DNA of 64,000 bases from NCBI RefSeq assembly GCF_002917885.1, contig NZ_PQNY01000004.1:124001-188000 (forward strand), read 5' to 3'. The translations under genes were made by a program, and so were the position numbers. This DNA is from Flavobacterium croceum DSM 17960 (GTDB lineage: Bacteria; Bacteroidota; Bacteroidia; Flavobacteriales; Flavobacteriaceae). Shown piece after piece: positions 1 to 9,808 of this stretch (its first letter is position 1; the number at the start of each line of letters is the position of its first letter). The notes under the pieces are model-generated. The model saw nothing but the letters and a program-made list of their open reading frames with translations, ran no database searches and was not told the DNA's origin.

Positions 1-2129
1 GCTTTTTTGATTACCTCATCAGAGATATTCGAAGGGGTTTGTTCGTAATGAGAAAACTCCATTGTAGATGTAGCACGACCAGAAGACAAAGTTCTTAAGG
101 TAGTTACATAACCAAACATTTCAGAAAGTGGCACATTTGCTTTGATTGTTTTAGCTCCATTTCTGTCGCCCATATCATTTACTTGACCTCTTCTTCTGTT
201 TAAGTCTCCTACAATATCCCCCATATTTTCTTCTGGAGTGATTACTTCTATTTTCATGATTGGCTCTAGAATTACAGCTCCAGCAGCTTTTGCTACTTCT
301 TTGTAACCCATTTTTGCAGCCAATTCAAAAGAAAGTGCGTCTGAATCTACTGGGTGGTACGAACCGTCTAAAAGCGTAACTTTTAAACTATCAACTACAT
401 ATCCAGCTAAAGGACCTTGTTTCATGGCTTCCTTAAAACCTTTTTCTACTGCTGGTATATATTCTTTAGGAACATTACCTCCTTTTACTTCATTGATAAA
501 TTGTAAACCTACAAAACCTTCATCCGCTGGCTCTAAACGGAAAACGATATCTCCAAACTTACCACGACCTCCAGATTGTTTTTTATAAACCTCTCTGTGT
601 TGTGCAGATTTTGTAAATGCTTCTTTATACTCAACTTGTGGTTCACCTTGATTTACCTCAACTTTAAACTCACGTTTCATACGATCTACAAGAATGTCTA
701 AGTGTAACTCACCCATACCTGAGATAATCGTTTGACCTGAAGCCTCATCAGTTCTAACAGTAAACGTTGGATCTTCTTCTGCTAATTTTGCTAAAGCCAT
801 ACCCATCTTATCAACATCTGCCTTAGTTTTAGGCTCGATAGCGATACCAATTACTGGATCTGGGAATTTCATTGACTCAAGAATAATTGGGTGTTTTTCA
901 TCACACATTGTATCTCCAGTCTTGATATCTTTAAATCCAACTGCTGCTCCAATATCTCCTGCCTCGATATACTCGATTGGGTTTTGTTTGTTAGCATGCA
1001 TTTGGTAGATACGCGAGATTCTTTCTTTGTTTCCAGAACGTGTGTTTAAAATATACGAACCCGCATCTAAGCGACCTGAATAAGCACGGAAGAAAGCTAA
1101 ACGACCAACATAAGGATCTGTAGCAATTTTAAATGCCAAAGCTGCAAAAGGTTCTTTTACATCTGGACGACGTAAGATTTTAGTTTGATCTTCTTCTAAT
1201 AAATCTGCATCATCTGGATGAATACCTTCGATACCTTCTTTATCTAATGGAGATGGAAGGTATTTACATACAGCATCCAACATGAATTGAACTCCTTTAT
1301 TTTTGAATGATGAACCTGCAATCATTGGTATAATTGCCATATCAATAGTCGCAGCTCTTAAAGCAGCATTGATTTCATCTTCAGTAATAGAGTTTTCATC
1401 CTCCATATATTTGTCTAATAGACTTTCGTCATAAGTAGCAATTTCTTCAATAAGTATCGATCTGTATTGTTTTACTTCATCAACCATATCGGCAGGAATA
1501 TCAACAATATCAAAAGTAGCTCCTTGTGTTTCATCATGCCATACAATAGCTTGATTTTTAACCAAATCTACTACCCCTTTAAAATCAGCTTCTTCTCCAA
1601 TAGGCAAAGTAATAGCAACAGCATTAGACTTTAACATATCTTTTACTTGCTGACAAACACCTAAAAAGTTAGAACCTTGACGATCCATTTTATTAACAAA
1701 TCCCATACGAGGAACTCTATATTGATCTGCTAAACGCCAGTTGGTTTCTGATTGTGGCTCTACACCATCAACTGCAGAAAACAAAAACACCAATCCATCA
1801 AGTACACGTAAAGAACGATTTACCTCAACGGTAAAGTCTACGTGACCTGGGGTATCTATAATATTAAAATGGTATGGTTGCGAATCGGCGGTGTTTTTAC
1901 CTTGCTCTGTTGGAAAATTCCATGTACAAGTAGTTGCAGCAGAAGTGATAGTAATACCTCTTTCTTGCTCTTGCGCCATCCAGTCCATAGTAGCAGCTCC
2001 ATCATGCACCTCACCTATCTTATGCGATTTACCTGTATAAAACAATATTCGCTCGGTAGTTGTTGTTTTACCTGCATCAATATGCGCAGCGATACCTATA
2101 TTTCTTGTAAATTTTAAATCTCTTGCCAT
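1..2129 (-). CDS. fusA: Elongation factor G (3' end cut by window edge)
   Basis: EF-G is the GTPase that moves tRNA and mRNA through the ribosome after peptide bond formation. Reading the minus strand from the ATG at 2129 gives [20 protein letters not shown], with the G1 loop [13 protein letters not shown] near residues 15-27, the G3 DTPGH motif and the G4 NKMD motif. The frame stays open to base 1 (709 codons) and ends in VIKKA, so only the last handful of residues of a roughly 718-residue protein is missing. It starts 11 bases after the rpsG stop and is the third gene of the str operon. Nothing looks degenerate. Confidence 0.97.
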   Translation of the reverse strand, partial: MARDLKFTRNIGIAAHIDAGKTTTTERILFYTGKSHKIGEVHDGAATMDWMAQEQERGITITSAATTCTWNFPTEQGKNTADSQPYHFNIIDTPGHVDFTVEVNRSLRVLDGLVFLFSAVDGVEPQSETNWRLADQYRVPRMGFVNKMDRQGSNFLGVCQQVKDMLKSNAVAITLPIGEEADFKGVVDLVKNQAIVWHDETQGATFDIVDIPADMVDEVKQYRSILIEEIATYDESLLDKYMEDENSITEDEINAALRAATIDMAIIPMIAGSSFKNKGVQFMLDAVCKYLPSPLDKEGIEGIHPDDADLLEEDQTKILRRPDVKEPFAALAFKIATDPYVGRLAFFRAYSGRLDAGSYILNTRSGNKERISRIYQMHANKQNPIEYIEAGDIGAAVGFKDIKTGDTMCDEKHPIILESMKFPDPVIGIAIEPKTKADVDKMGMALAKLAEEDPTFTVRTDEASGQTIISGMGELHLDILVDRMKREFKVEVNQGEPQVEYKEAFTKSAQHREVYKKQSGGRGKFGDIVFRLEPADEGFVGLQFINEVKGGNVPKEYIPAVEKGFKEAMKQGPLAGYVVDSLKVTLLDGSYHPVDSDALSFELAAKMGYKEVAKAAGAVILEPIMKIEVITPEENMGDIVGDLNRRRGQVNDMGDRNGAKTIKANVPLSEMFGYVTTLRTLSSGRATSTMEFSHYEQTPSNISDEVIKK

Positions 2130-2140
2130 TTCTCTAGGAA

Positions 2141-2617
2141 TTAAAATCTAAAATGAGAGAATGCTTTATTAGCATCTGCCATTTTGTGAGTATCCATTCT
2201 TTTCTTAACAGCAGCTCCTTCTTCTTTTGCAGCAGCAAGAATTTCTGAAGCAAGTTTACCTGCCATAGATTTCTCGTTTCTTTTTCTAGCATAAAGAATC
2301 ATCCATTTCATCGCCATTGATATTTTTCTATCTGGACGTATTTGCATAGGAATTTGAAATGTAGCACCACCCACACGACGTGAACGTACTTCTACATGAG
2401 GCATAACATTTGTTAAAGCATCTTTCCAAATTTCTAGAGCAGATTTTTCTGCATCTTGCTTTTTAGTTTCTACAATTTCCAATGCACTGTAGAACACATT
2501 AAAAGCAACTGATTTTTTACCATCCCACATTAAGTTATTCACAAAACGTGTAACTAATTGATCGTTGAATTTTGGATCTGGTAAAAGAGGTCTTTTTTTG
2601 GCCTGTCTTTTTCTCAT
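2141..2617 (-). CDS. rpsG: 30S ribosomal protein S7
   Basis: S7 is a primary 16S rRNA-binding protein that nucleates the head of the small subunit and lies near the E-site tRNA. The 158-residue length is normal. The N-terminus [17 protein letters not shown] and the segment [20 protein letters not shown] are diagnostic of the family. It sits between rpsL (78 bp gap) and fusA (11 bp gap), the standard bacterial str operon order. In other bacteria S7 autoregulates this operon by binding the rpsL-rpsG gap. I did not identify such a structure here. Confidence 0.98.
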   Translation of the reverse strand: MRKRQAKKRPLLPDPKFNDQLVTRFVNNLMWDGKKSVAFNVFYSALEIVETKKQDAEKSALEIWKDALTNVMPHVEVRSRRVGGATFQIPMQIRPDRKISMAMKWMILYARKRNEKSMAGKLASEILAAAKEEGAAVKKRMDTHKMADANKAFSHFRF

Positions 2618-2695
2618 TTCTTTGTTTTTTTGTCTAAAATATTAAGTTGAAAAACTTTTAAAGCTCTACAACTTTTATTTTTGACTAGTTAAAAA

Positions 2696-3076
2696 TTACT
2701 TTTTGTCTTTAGGGCGTTTTGCACCATACTTAGATCTTCTTTGAAGACGACCGTTTACTCCGGCTGTATCCAATGCACCACGTACAATGTGGTATCTAAC
2801 TCCTGGTAAATCTTTTACCCTTCCGCCTCTAACTAATACTATCGAGTGCTCTTGTAGATTGTGTCCTTCTCCCGGAATGTAGGCATTTACCTCGTTTCCG
2901 TTTGTTAAACGTACCCTAGCCACTTTACGCATAGCAGAATTTGGTTTTTTTGGTGTAGTAGTATACACACGTGTACAAACTCCTCTGCGTTGAGGGCAAG
3001 AATCTAAAGCAGCCGATTTACTCTTCTTAGTTACTTTGGCTCTCCCTGTTCTTACTAATTGTTGAATTGTTGGCAT
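2696..3076 (-). CDS. rpsL: 30S ribosomal protein S12
   Basis: S12 lies at the decoding centre and helps control translational accuracy. The 126-residue protein has the invariant [13 protein letters not shown] segment (residues 39-51) and [13 protein letters not shown] (84-96). The lysines that mutate to streptomycin resistance in other bacteria (K43/K44 and K88 here) are all wild type. It is the first gene of the str operon, with a consensus promoter about 50 bp upstream at 3128-3158. Confidence 0.98.
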   Translation of the reverse strand: MPTIQQLVRTGRAKVTKKSKSAALDSCPQRRGVCTRVYTTTPKKPNSAMRKVARVRLTNGNEVNAYIPGEGHNLQEHSIVLVRGGRVKDLPGVRYHIVRGALDTAGVNGRLQRRSKYGAKRPKDKK

Positions 3077-3127
3077 AATTAATTCTTAAATTTTCTTATG
3101 TTTATAATAACCCTTTTTACGGGGTTG

Positions 3128-3158
3128 CAAATGTATAAATTATTTTTAACGAAACAAA
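3128..3158 (-). promoter_or_regulatory. Promoter of the str operon
   Basis: On the minus strand, TTTG (plus-strand CAAA at 3155-3158) is followed after exactly 19 bp by TACATTTG (3135-3128). This matches the Bacteroidota housekeeping consensus TTTG-N19-21-TAnnTTTG at every defined base. Transcription should start near 3122, which gives rpsL a leader of about 45 nt. Confidence 0.85.
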
Positions 3159-3290
3159 TCCTAATTTACTTATTTTCAACAGAATTGTTTTTGTCTTTAT
3201 TTTTTTATGTATTTTGGTTTAGATTTTAAATTATTTTTACCACAATAATTCGTAATCTGTTTTGTTATTTTTAATCAAAGAATTGCCACA

Positions 3291-4940
3291 ATGCGTTATC
3301 TTTATCTTTATTTGTACTTTATTTTGCCTTTTGCTTTATTTTCTCAAAGCAAATCACTAAATATTATTGGTAAGGATAAACATGAAACAGATATTATAAA
3401 CAATTTTGATTATAAAAAAAGCTTTAGTAACGAAGAACAAGCCGAAAAAGAAATCAATCTCTTAGTAGACAAATTAAAACATCAAGGTTATTTTGGGGTA
3501 GAAATAACAGATAAAACACAAACTGCAAAAAGTTTAGATATAACATTGTCTTTAGGTCAAAAAGTCAATGAATTTATTTTGAAAATCCCAAAAGAATGGA
3601 CAAGCATTATTAACGAAAAAGAAGAAAAAAAGATTAGCACAAATCAACTCGATGCGTATTTATCCCAAATTTTAAATGGGCTCGACAAAAAAGGATATTC
3701 GCTTGCCAAAGTATCTCTAGCAAATATTTTTACCAAAAAAGAAATAGCTTACGCTGATATCCTGATTACTTCGGAAGAGAAAAAGAGAGAAGTAAACGAT
3801 ATCGTAATAAATGGGTACACTAAATTTCCGAAAAGTTATAAAAAACAATTACAAAAAAGCTTTAAAAAAAACCTGTTTTCACAAGAGCAACTACAAATCT
3901 TAAATAAAAATCTAAACACTATTCGATTTGTAAAACAAATTAAAAATCCAGAGGTATTATTCACAAAAGACTCAACCAAAATATATGTGTATATTGAAAA
4001 AATTAAAGCAAATAGTTTTGATGGTCTTATAGGATTTTCTAATTCGGAATCTCAAAAAATAAATTTCAACGGCTATTTAGACATAAATTTAGCCAACATT
4101 CTTAACAGTGGCGAACAATCTCATATATACTGGAAAAGCAATGGTAATCAGCAAAAAACTTTTCAATTGGATTTTGAAATTCCCTACATATTCAATACAC
4201 CCATATTAACAAAATTTGGATTATCTATAGTCAAGCAAGATAGTACGTTTCAAAATTCAAAAACCTATATTCATTTTGGGCATCAATTTAATGCCAATAC
4301 AAAAGTTTATCTAGGCTATCAAAAGCAAGAATCTAGCGACATTAGAAACCAAAATTCAACCCTTATAAACGATTATATTGCCCATTTTTACACAGCAGAA
4401 TATTCATTCATTCAATACAACAATTACGCTATACTATTTCCAGAAAAAGCAATTTTTACTGCTAAAATAGGTACAGGCACTAGAAATTCTAAATTCAAAA
4501 CCAATCAACAATATTTTATCGATATGGCTACAAGCTACAATTATGCGATTAACTCTAAAAACAATCTCTACTTAAAAAATAGTATACAACATTTAAAAAG
4601 CAATCAATACCTCACCAATGAGCTCTATAGATTTGGAGGCGTTAATAGCTTTCGAGGATTTGGAGAAAACGTACTTCAAGGAAACACATTTATCGCTTTA
4701 TTATCTGAATACAGATACCTATTATCCAATAATTTATACATCCATTCTGTGCTAGACATAGGTTATTTACAAGACAAAACACTAAACTTAAATCGAAAAT
4801 TATGGAGTTCTGGTATCGGACTAGGGATCAGAACTCAATCGGGTTTGTTAAATATAATATATGCAAACGGAAATACTGACAATCAAACATTTAACTTTAA
4901 AAATTCTGTTTTTCAAATTAGCTTTAAAAACACCTTTTAG
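3291..4940 (+). CDS. BamA/TamA-like Omp85 outer-membrane protein
   Basis: This 549-residue protein has a Sec signal (MRYLYLYLYFILPFALFSQS), a periplasmic region of about 230 residues that could hold two or three POTRA-like domains, and a C-terminal beta-barrel ending in Phe. The segment RFGGVNSFRGFGEN (447-460) contains the R-G-F motif of the barrel-inserted loop L6 that defines the Omp85 family. Length is nearer to TamA or a two-partner translocator than to the much longer BamA of Bacteroidota, so it is probably an accessory Omp85 protein and not the essential assembly factor. It stands alone, downstream of the divergent str operon, with no tamB-like gene beside it. The upstream TAttTTTa at 3266-3273 is a possible -7 box. 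Confidence 0.75.
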   Translation: MRYLYLYLYFILPFALFSQSKSLNIIGKDKHETDIINNFDYKKSFSNEEQAEKEINLLVDKLKHQGYFGVEITDKTQTAKSLDITLSLGQKVNEFILKIPKEWTSIINEKEEKKISTNQLDAYLSQILNGLDKKGYSLAKVSLANIFTKKEIAYADILITSEEKKREVNDIVINGYTKFPKSYKKQLQKSFKKNLFSQEQLQILNKNLNTIRFVKQIKNPEVLFTKDSTKIYVYIEKIKANSFDGLIGFSNSESQKINFNGYLDINLANILNSGEQSHIYWKSNGNQQKTFQLDFEIPYIFNTPILTKFGLSIVKQDSTFQNSKTYIHFGHQFNANTKVYLGYQKQESSDIRNQNSTLINDYIAHFYTAEYSFIQYNNYAILFPEKAIFTAKIGTGTRNSKFKTNQQYFIDMATSYNYAINSKNNLYLKNSIQHLKSNQYLTNELYRFGGVNSFRGFGENVLQGNTFIALLSEYRYLLSNNLYIHSVLDIGYLQDKTLNLNRKLWSSGIGLGIRTQSGLLNIIYANGNTDNQTFNFKNSVFQISFKNTF

Positions 4941-4979
4941 CATTTTTTATAATAAATTTAACTTTATTTTTGATATTTC

Positions 4980-5010
4980 TTTGAAATGTAAAGATTTTTA
5001 TAGACTTTTG
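4980..5010 (+). promoter_or_regulatory. Probable promoter of the susC-susD operon
   Basis: TTTG at 4980-4983 is separated by 19 bp from GACTTTTG at 5003-5010, a seven-of-eight match to TAnnTTTG. Transcription would start near 5015 and give a 25-nt leader before the susC ATG at 5040. Confidence 0.5.
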
Positions 5011-5039
5011 CTATTAACTAACTCAAATTAATAATAATA

Positions 5040-8000
5040 ATGAAAACAAAGTTACATGTGTTTTTAGCGCTCTTCGTGGCGTTGTTTGTGCAGTTGTCTT
5101 TTGCACAACAAAGAACAGTAACCGGTACAGTTTCAGACGACAAAGGCATGCCAATTTCGGGAGCTAATGTGGTAGTAAAAGGAGCAAAATCGGGTGTTCA
5201 AACAGACCTTGACGGAAAATTTTCAATTAAAGCCGAAAGTGATCAAACATTGGTTATCACTTATGTAGGTTTTAACAAAAAAGAAGTTTCTGCATCGTCA
5301 AACAATTTAAAAATTAAACTGCAATCAAATGCAGTAGAACTTGAAGGTGTAGTGGTTACTGCTCAAGGAATTAAACGTGAAAAAAAATCTCTTGGTTACG
5401 CAACACAACAAATTACAGGTAATGATTTAAATGGAGGAGCAACAGATGGTAATGTCGCTAACTTATTATCTGGTAAAGCTGCTGGTGTGGAAATCAGAAG
5501 AAACAACAACATGGGAGGATCTACAAATGTTGTTATTCGTGGAAGTAAATCATTAACGGGAAACAACCAAGCTTTATGGGTTATTGATGGTGTGCCTATT
5601 GACAATTCGAATTCAAACTTTACAAGTCAACAGCAAGGTGGGTCTGGATACGATTATGGAAATACTGCATCTGACATAAACCAAGAAGACATTGAAAGTA
5701 TTAATATATTGAAAGGAGCAGCTGCAACAGCTCTATATGGCTCAAGAGCTGCAAATGGCGTTGTATTAGTTACTACAAAAAAAGGTAAACAAAAAGCAGA
5801 CAAAGGTATTGGTGTATCTGTAAGTAGCTCTTTAACTGTAGGTACTGTAGATAAATCTACATTTGCAAAATACCAAGACAAATATGGAGCAGGTTATGGT
5901 CCTTATTATGGAGACCCAACAGGATTTTTAGACTATTTTGATGTTAATGGTGATGGTATTGATGACTTAGTAGCTCCTACATACGAAGATGCTTCATATG
6001 GTGCCCCTTTTCAAGGGCAAATGGTATATCAGTGGAATGCTTTTACACCTTATTCTAGTAATTTTGGAAAAGCAACTCCTTGGAGAGCTGCTGAAAATGG
6101 ACCAATCACGTTCTTTAAAAATTCAATAATCACTAACAATAGTGTTACATTGGAGAGTGCAACTGATAAAAGTAATTTATTACTATCTTATTCTAACTAT
6201 GATGAAAAAGGAATATTACCAAATAGTGGTTTAAAGAAAAATCAAATCAGTACTAGATTTAGTCAAAAAGTTACTGATAAACTTACTGTTAATTCATACG
6301 CTTCTGTTACCCTACAAAATACTATTGGAAGAAACTCTACAGGTTACAACGATAACATTATGACCAATTTTAGACAATGGTGGCAAACAAATGTTGATTT
6401 AAAAGAACTAGAAGATGTTTACTTTAACTCTGGGGGTCAAAATATTACTTGGAACTGGAGTGATGTTTCTAGTCCAGATGGATTAGTTCCTATTTTTTGG
6501 GATAACCCTTATTTTACTCGATATAAAAATTATTCTTCTGACAATAGAAACCGCTTAATAGGATATACTGCTGCTACTTATGACATTAACAAATGGTTAA
6601 ATGCAACTGGAAGAGTTTCTATTGATACTTACAAATCTTTACAAGAGGAAAGAAGAGCTATTGGCTCTATTGCATCTGGATTTGGGCTTTCACCTGTAGA
6701 CGAGGGTTCTGGGTATCAAAGATATGATCAAAGTTTTAAAGAAATTAACTATGACTTCATGTTAAACTTCAATAAAAAATTTGGCTCTGATTTAAGTTTA
6801 GCTGGAGTTTTTGGTACAAACATTAGAAGAAAATCTGTTGATAATGTATTGGCTTCAACAATTGGAGGTTTAGTTGTGCCTGAATTATATGCTCTATCTA
6901 ATTCAAGATATGAGTTACCTTTTCCTATAGAAACAAAATACACTCATGGTGTTAATGGTATCTATGCTCAAGCAAGTTTAGGAATTAAAGACACTTATTT
7001 CATTGAAGGTTCGATAAGAAGAGATGCTTCTTCAACATTACCAAAAGGAGAAAATGCATACTATTACCCTGCAATTTCTGGATCTGTTGTTCTATCTAAT
7101 TTAATTAAATCTGACAAATTGAATTTTGCAAAGTTAAGAACAAATTATGCTGAAGTTGGTAATGATGCTCCTCCATTAAGTTTAATAAATACGTTCCAAA
7201 GAAACACAAATTTCCATGGACAACCAGTATACACTTTACCTAACGTTAATAAAAATCCAAACTTAAAACCAGAAAGAACAAAATCATTTGAAGTTGGTTT
7301 GGAAGCTAGTATGCTTAACAAACGTTTAGGATTTGATTTGAGCTATTATGTAAACAACTCAGTTGATCAAATCGTTTCAGGTGCTGTGTCTTCTGCTTCA
7401 GGTGTTACTAATGCAGTGGTTAATGGAGGTGAGATACAAAATAAGGGTATTGAAGTTCAACTTACTGCAACTCCTTTAAAAGCAAGAGACTTTCAATGGG
7501 ATGTTACTGTAAACTGGTCGAAAAATAAAAATACTGTTATTTCATTACCAGGAGGTTTAGAGAACCTTCAATTGGGTAGTTTTCAAGGAGGCATAACCAT
7601 AAATGCTACTCCTGGAGAGCCTTACGGAACTATTAAGGGAACTGATTATATTTATCATGCTAATGGGCAACCTATAGTTAGTCAAACTACAGGTAGATAC
7701 TTAAGCACCTCAACCTCAGATAAAACTATTGGAAATATAACACCTGATTGGGTTGGAGGAATTAGAAACAAGTTTACTTATAAAAATATATCTTTAGGAT
7801 TTTTAATAGACATGCAAAAAGGAGGAGATATTTTCTCATTAGATATGTATTATGGTTTAGCAACTGGATTATACCCTGAAACTGCTGAAGGAAATATTAG
7901 AGAAACTGGAGTAATCCACCCAGGTGTTGCTCCTGATGGAACTCCAAATACTGTTTACACTATTGCTCCTGATCAATACGGAAATAATTATGGTTACAGA

Positions 8001-8276
8001 AGAGAACCTAACAAGAGCTTTATTTATGATGCATCATTCGTAAAATTGAGAGAGGCTTCTATTACTTATAGTTTTTCTAAAAAATTCTTGGGAGAATCAT
8101 TCATAAAAGATTTGAAATTAAGCCTTGTAGGTACAAATCTATGGATAATACATAAAAATTTACCTTATGCAGATCCTGAAAGTGGTTTAACTTCTGGTAA
8201 TCTTTCTAGAGGATATTCAGTAGGTTCATTACCTACTACAAGAAACATAGGTCTTAACTTATCATTTAAATTCTAA
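5040..8276 (+). CDS. SusC/RagA family TonB-linked outer-membrane transporter
   Basis: SusC-type proteins are TonB-dependent 22-strand barrels that import nutrients captured by a SusD lipoprotein lid. This 1078-residue protein has a signal peptide ending ...FVQLSFAQ (about residue 22), a carboxypeptidase-regulatory-like beta-sandwich (about 26-105), the short SusC linker VVVTAQGIKREKKSLGYA, a TonB plug domain (about 115-240, with VVIRG, LWVIDGVP and ALYGSRAANGVV), and a long barrel ending in SLKF-type aromatic residues (LNLSFKF). The partner susD starts 5 bp after its stop. No glycosidase, peptidase or anti-sigma gene is next to it, so the substrate cannot be inferred. Confidence 0.95.
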   Translation: MKTKLHVFLALFVALFVQLSFAQQRTVTGTVSDDKGMPISGANVVVKGAKSGVQTDLDGKFSIKAESDQTLVITYVGFNKKEVSASSNNLKIKLQSNAVELEGVVVTAQGIKREKKSLGYATQQITGNDLNGGATDGNVANLLSGKAAGVEIRRNNNMGGSTNVVIRGSKSLTGNNQALWVIDGVPIDNSNSNFTSQQQGGSGYDYGNTASDINQEDIESINILKGAAATALYGSRAANGVVLVTTKKGKQKADKGIGVSVSSSLTVGTVDKSTFAKYQDKYGAGYGPYYGDPTGFLDYFDVNGDGIDDLVAPTYEDASYGAPFQGQMVYQWNAFTPYSSNFGKATPWRAAENGPITFFKNSIITNNSVTLESATDKSNLLLSYSNYDEKGILPNSGLKKNQISTRFSQKVTDKLTVNSYASVTLQNTIGRNSTGYNDNIMTNFRQWWQTNVDLKELEDVYFNSGGQNITWNWSDVSSPDGLVPIFWDNPYFTRYKNYSSDNRNRLIGYTAATYDINKWLNATGRVSIDTYKSLQEERRAIGSIASGFGLSPVDEGSGYQRYDQSFKEINYDFMLNFNKKFGSDLSLAGVFGTNIRRKSVDNVLASTIGGLVVPELYALSNSRYELPFPIETKYTHGVNGIYAQASLGIKDTYFIEGSIRRDASSTLPKGENAYYYPAISGSVVLSNLIKSDKLNFAKLRTNYAEVGNDAPPLSLINTFQRNTNFHGQPVYTLPNVNKNPNLKPERTKSFEVGLEASMLNKRLGFDLSYYVNNSVDQIVSGAVSSASGVTNAVVNGGEIQNKGIEVQLTATPLKARDFQWDVTVNWSKNKNTVISLPGGLENLQLGSFQGGITINATPGEPYGTIKGTDYIYHANGQPIVSQTTGRYLSTSTSDKTIGNITPDWVGGIRNKFTYKNISLGFLIDMQKGGDIFSLDMYYGLATGLYPETAEGNIRETGVIHPGVAPDGTPNTVYTIAPDQYGNNYGYRREPNKSFIYDASFVKLREASITYSFSKKFLGESFIKDLKLSLVGTNLWIIHKNLPYADPESGLTSGNLSRGYSVGSLPTTRNIGLNLSFKF

Positions 8277-8281
8277 ATAAA

Positions 8282-9742
8282 ATGAAAAAAATATTATTTA
8301 TTTTAGGTTTTTCAATTCTATCTGCTTCTTGTAGTGATGATTTATCATCTTTGAATACAGATGAAAAAAACCCAGCAGTAGTTCCTGCCTACACCTTATT
8401 TACTAGTGCAGAACGTTCTTTAAGTGACCAGATGGTAAATACAAATGTAAATAGAAATATATTTAGACTTACTTGTCAATATTGGACAGAAACTACTTAT
8501 ACAGATGAGTCAAATTATGATTTTGTAACTCGAAAAATATCCGACAATCATTGGAATGCACTCTATGCTGGTACTTTAGCAGATTTATACAAAGCAAAAG
8601 AATATACTGACTCTGAAGTTATTCCAGCCAATGATCCTGCATTTGCAGAAAAAACAGCTATAAAAAAGAATAAATTAGCACAAATTGATATCTTAATAGC
8701 TTATACATATCAAGTTTTGGTGGATACCTTTGGAGATGTTCCTTACAGTGAAGCATTACTTGGACAATCAAACTATTTACCTAAGTATGACAAAGGTGTA
8801 GATATTTATAAAGCATTAATAATAAAATTAAGTAATTCCGTTGCTAATATAAATGATAGTTATTCTGGATTTAAAGATGCAGATGTGATTTATTCAGATA
8901 ATTTAATTAATTGGAAAGCTTTTGCAAATTCTATTAAATTAAAATTAGGAATAAATTTATTAGCATCTGGGCTTGATAATACAACAGCTACTAATGCGAT
9001 AAATTCTGCTATTACGTCAGGTCTAATTTCTTCTAATTCTAGTAATGCAAAAGTACCTTATATGGCGACAGTTCCTAATACTAATCCTCTGTATAGTGAT
9101 TTAGTTGCATCAGGAAGACACGATTTTGTTGTTACTAAAACAGTAGTTAATAAAATGATAGCTTTGAATGACCCAAGAAGATCAATTTATACAGATGGAA
9201 ACTCAAATGGAGGAACTGTTGGAGCCTCTAACAGTTATAGTTCTAGAACTCATGTAGGTTCAATAATAGAAACTCCTGATTTTAGTGGGACTTTATTAGA
9301 TTATGCGGAAGTAGAATTTTTACTTGCAGAAGCTGCTGAAAGAGGTATTTCTGCGGCAGGAAGTGCAGAAACTCATTACAACAATGCAATAACTGCTTCT
9401 ATGGAAGATTGGGGAGTTGCGTCAAGTGCAATTGCTACTTATTTAGCACAACCAACTGTAGCATATACTACTGCAACAGGTACATGGCAACAAAAAATAG
9501 GGGAACAAGCTTGGTTAGGCCTATACAATAGAGGTTTTGAAGGATGGACATCTTACAGAAGACTTAATTATCCTGTTCTTACAGCTCCTGCTACTGCAAA
9601 TGCTGCTGCAGAGGGCAAAGTTCCTGTAAGAATGCAATACCCAATAAGAGAGCAAACTTTAAACCCTACAAATTACAACGCAGCTTCTTCTGCAATTGGA
9701 GGCGATAAACTTACTACCAAACTTTTCTGGGACATTAACTAA
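8282..9742 (+). CDS. SusD/RagB family outer-membrane lipoprotein (SusD-like)
   Basis: SusD-type proteins form the hinged lid on the SusC barrel and bind the nutrient at the cell surface. The 486-residue sequence starts with a lipoprotein signal, with the lipobox Cys at residue 17 (LSAS-CSDD), followed by acidic residues typical of surface-exported Bacteroidota lipoproteins. TPR-like helices follow (AYTYQVLVDTFGDVPYSEAL and YAEVEFLLAEAAERG are typical SusD segments). It appears closer to the SusD-like_2 subfamily than to classical SusD. It forms a two-gene operon with the upstream susC, and a strong terminator lies 28 bp downstream. Confidence 0.93.
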   Translation: MKKILFILGFSILSASCSDDLSSLNTDEKNPAVVPAYTLFTSAERSLSDQMVNTNVNRNIFRLTCQYWTETTYTDESNYDFVTRKISDNHWNALYAGTLADLYKAKEYTDSEVIPANDPAFAEKTAIKKNKLAQIDILIAYTYQVLVDTFGDVPYSEALLGQSNYLPKYDKGVDIYKALIIKLSNSVANINDSYSGFKDADVIYSDNLINWKAFANSIKLKLGINLLASGLDNTTATNAINSAITSGLISSNSSNAKVPYMATVPNTNPLYSDLVASGRHDFVVTKTVVNKMIALNDPRRSIYTDGNSNGGTVGASNSYSSRTHVGSIIETPDFSGTLLDYAEVEFLLAEAAERGISAAGSAETHYNNAITASMEDWGVASSAIATYLAQPTVAYTTATGTWQQKIGEQAWLGLYNRGFEGWTSYRRLNYPVLTAPATANAAAEGKVPVRMQYPIREQTLNPTNYNAASSAIGGDKLTTKLFWDIN

Positions 9743-9770
9743 TAAAACTTCCAGAGAACAAAACAATAAA

Positions 9771-9795
9771 CCGCCACTTTTGTGGCGGTTTTTTT
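9771..9795 (+). terminator. Rho-independent terminator after susC-susD
   Basis: A perfect 7-bp GC-rich stem CCGCCAC (9771-9777) and GTGGCGG (9782-9788) with a TTTT loop is followed by seven T residues (9789-9795). The T tract runs directly into the rlmB promoter. Confidence 0.93.
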
Positions 9796-9796
9796 A

Positions 9797-9804
9797 TACC
9801 TTTG
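9797..9804 (+). promoter_or_regulatory. -7 promoter box of rlmB (TACCTTTG)
   Basis: TACCTTTG matches TAnnTTTG exactly and lies 4 bases before the rlmB ATG at 9809. Transcription from this box should begin at or next to the start codon, so the message would be leaderless. No convincing TTTG element lies 19-21 bp upstream because the susD terminator occupies that space. Confidence 0.5.
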
Positions 9805-9808
9805 CCAC

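Noticed and set aside
1842-2117. 91-residue plus-strand open frame
   Set aside because: It is entirely antisense to the fusA G domain and has no protein-like composition.
9782-9808. GTG-initiated N-terminal extension of rlmB
   Set aside because: The GTG lies in the stem of the susD terminator and the extension overlaps the -7 promoter box. The ATG at 9809 matches the family start.
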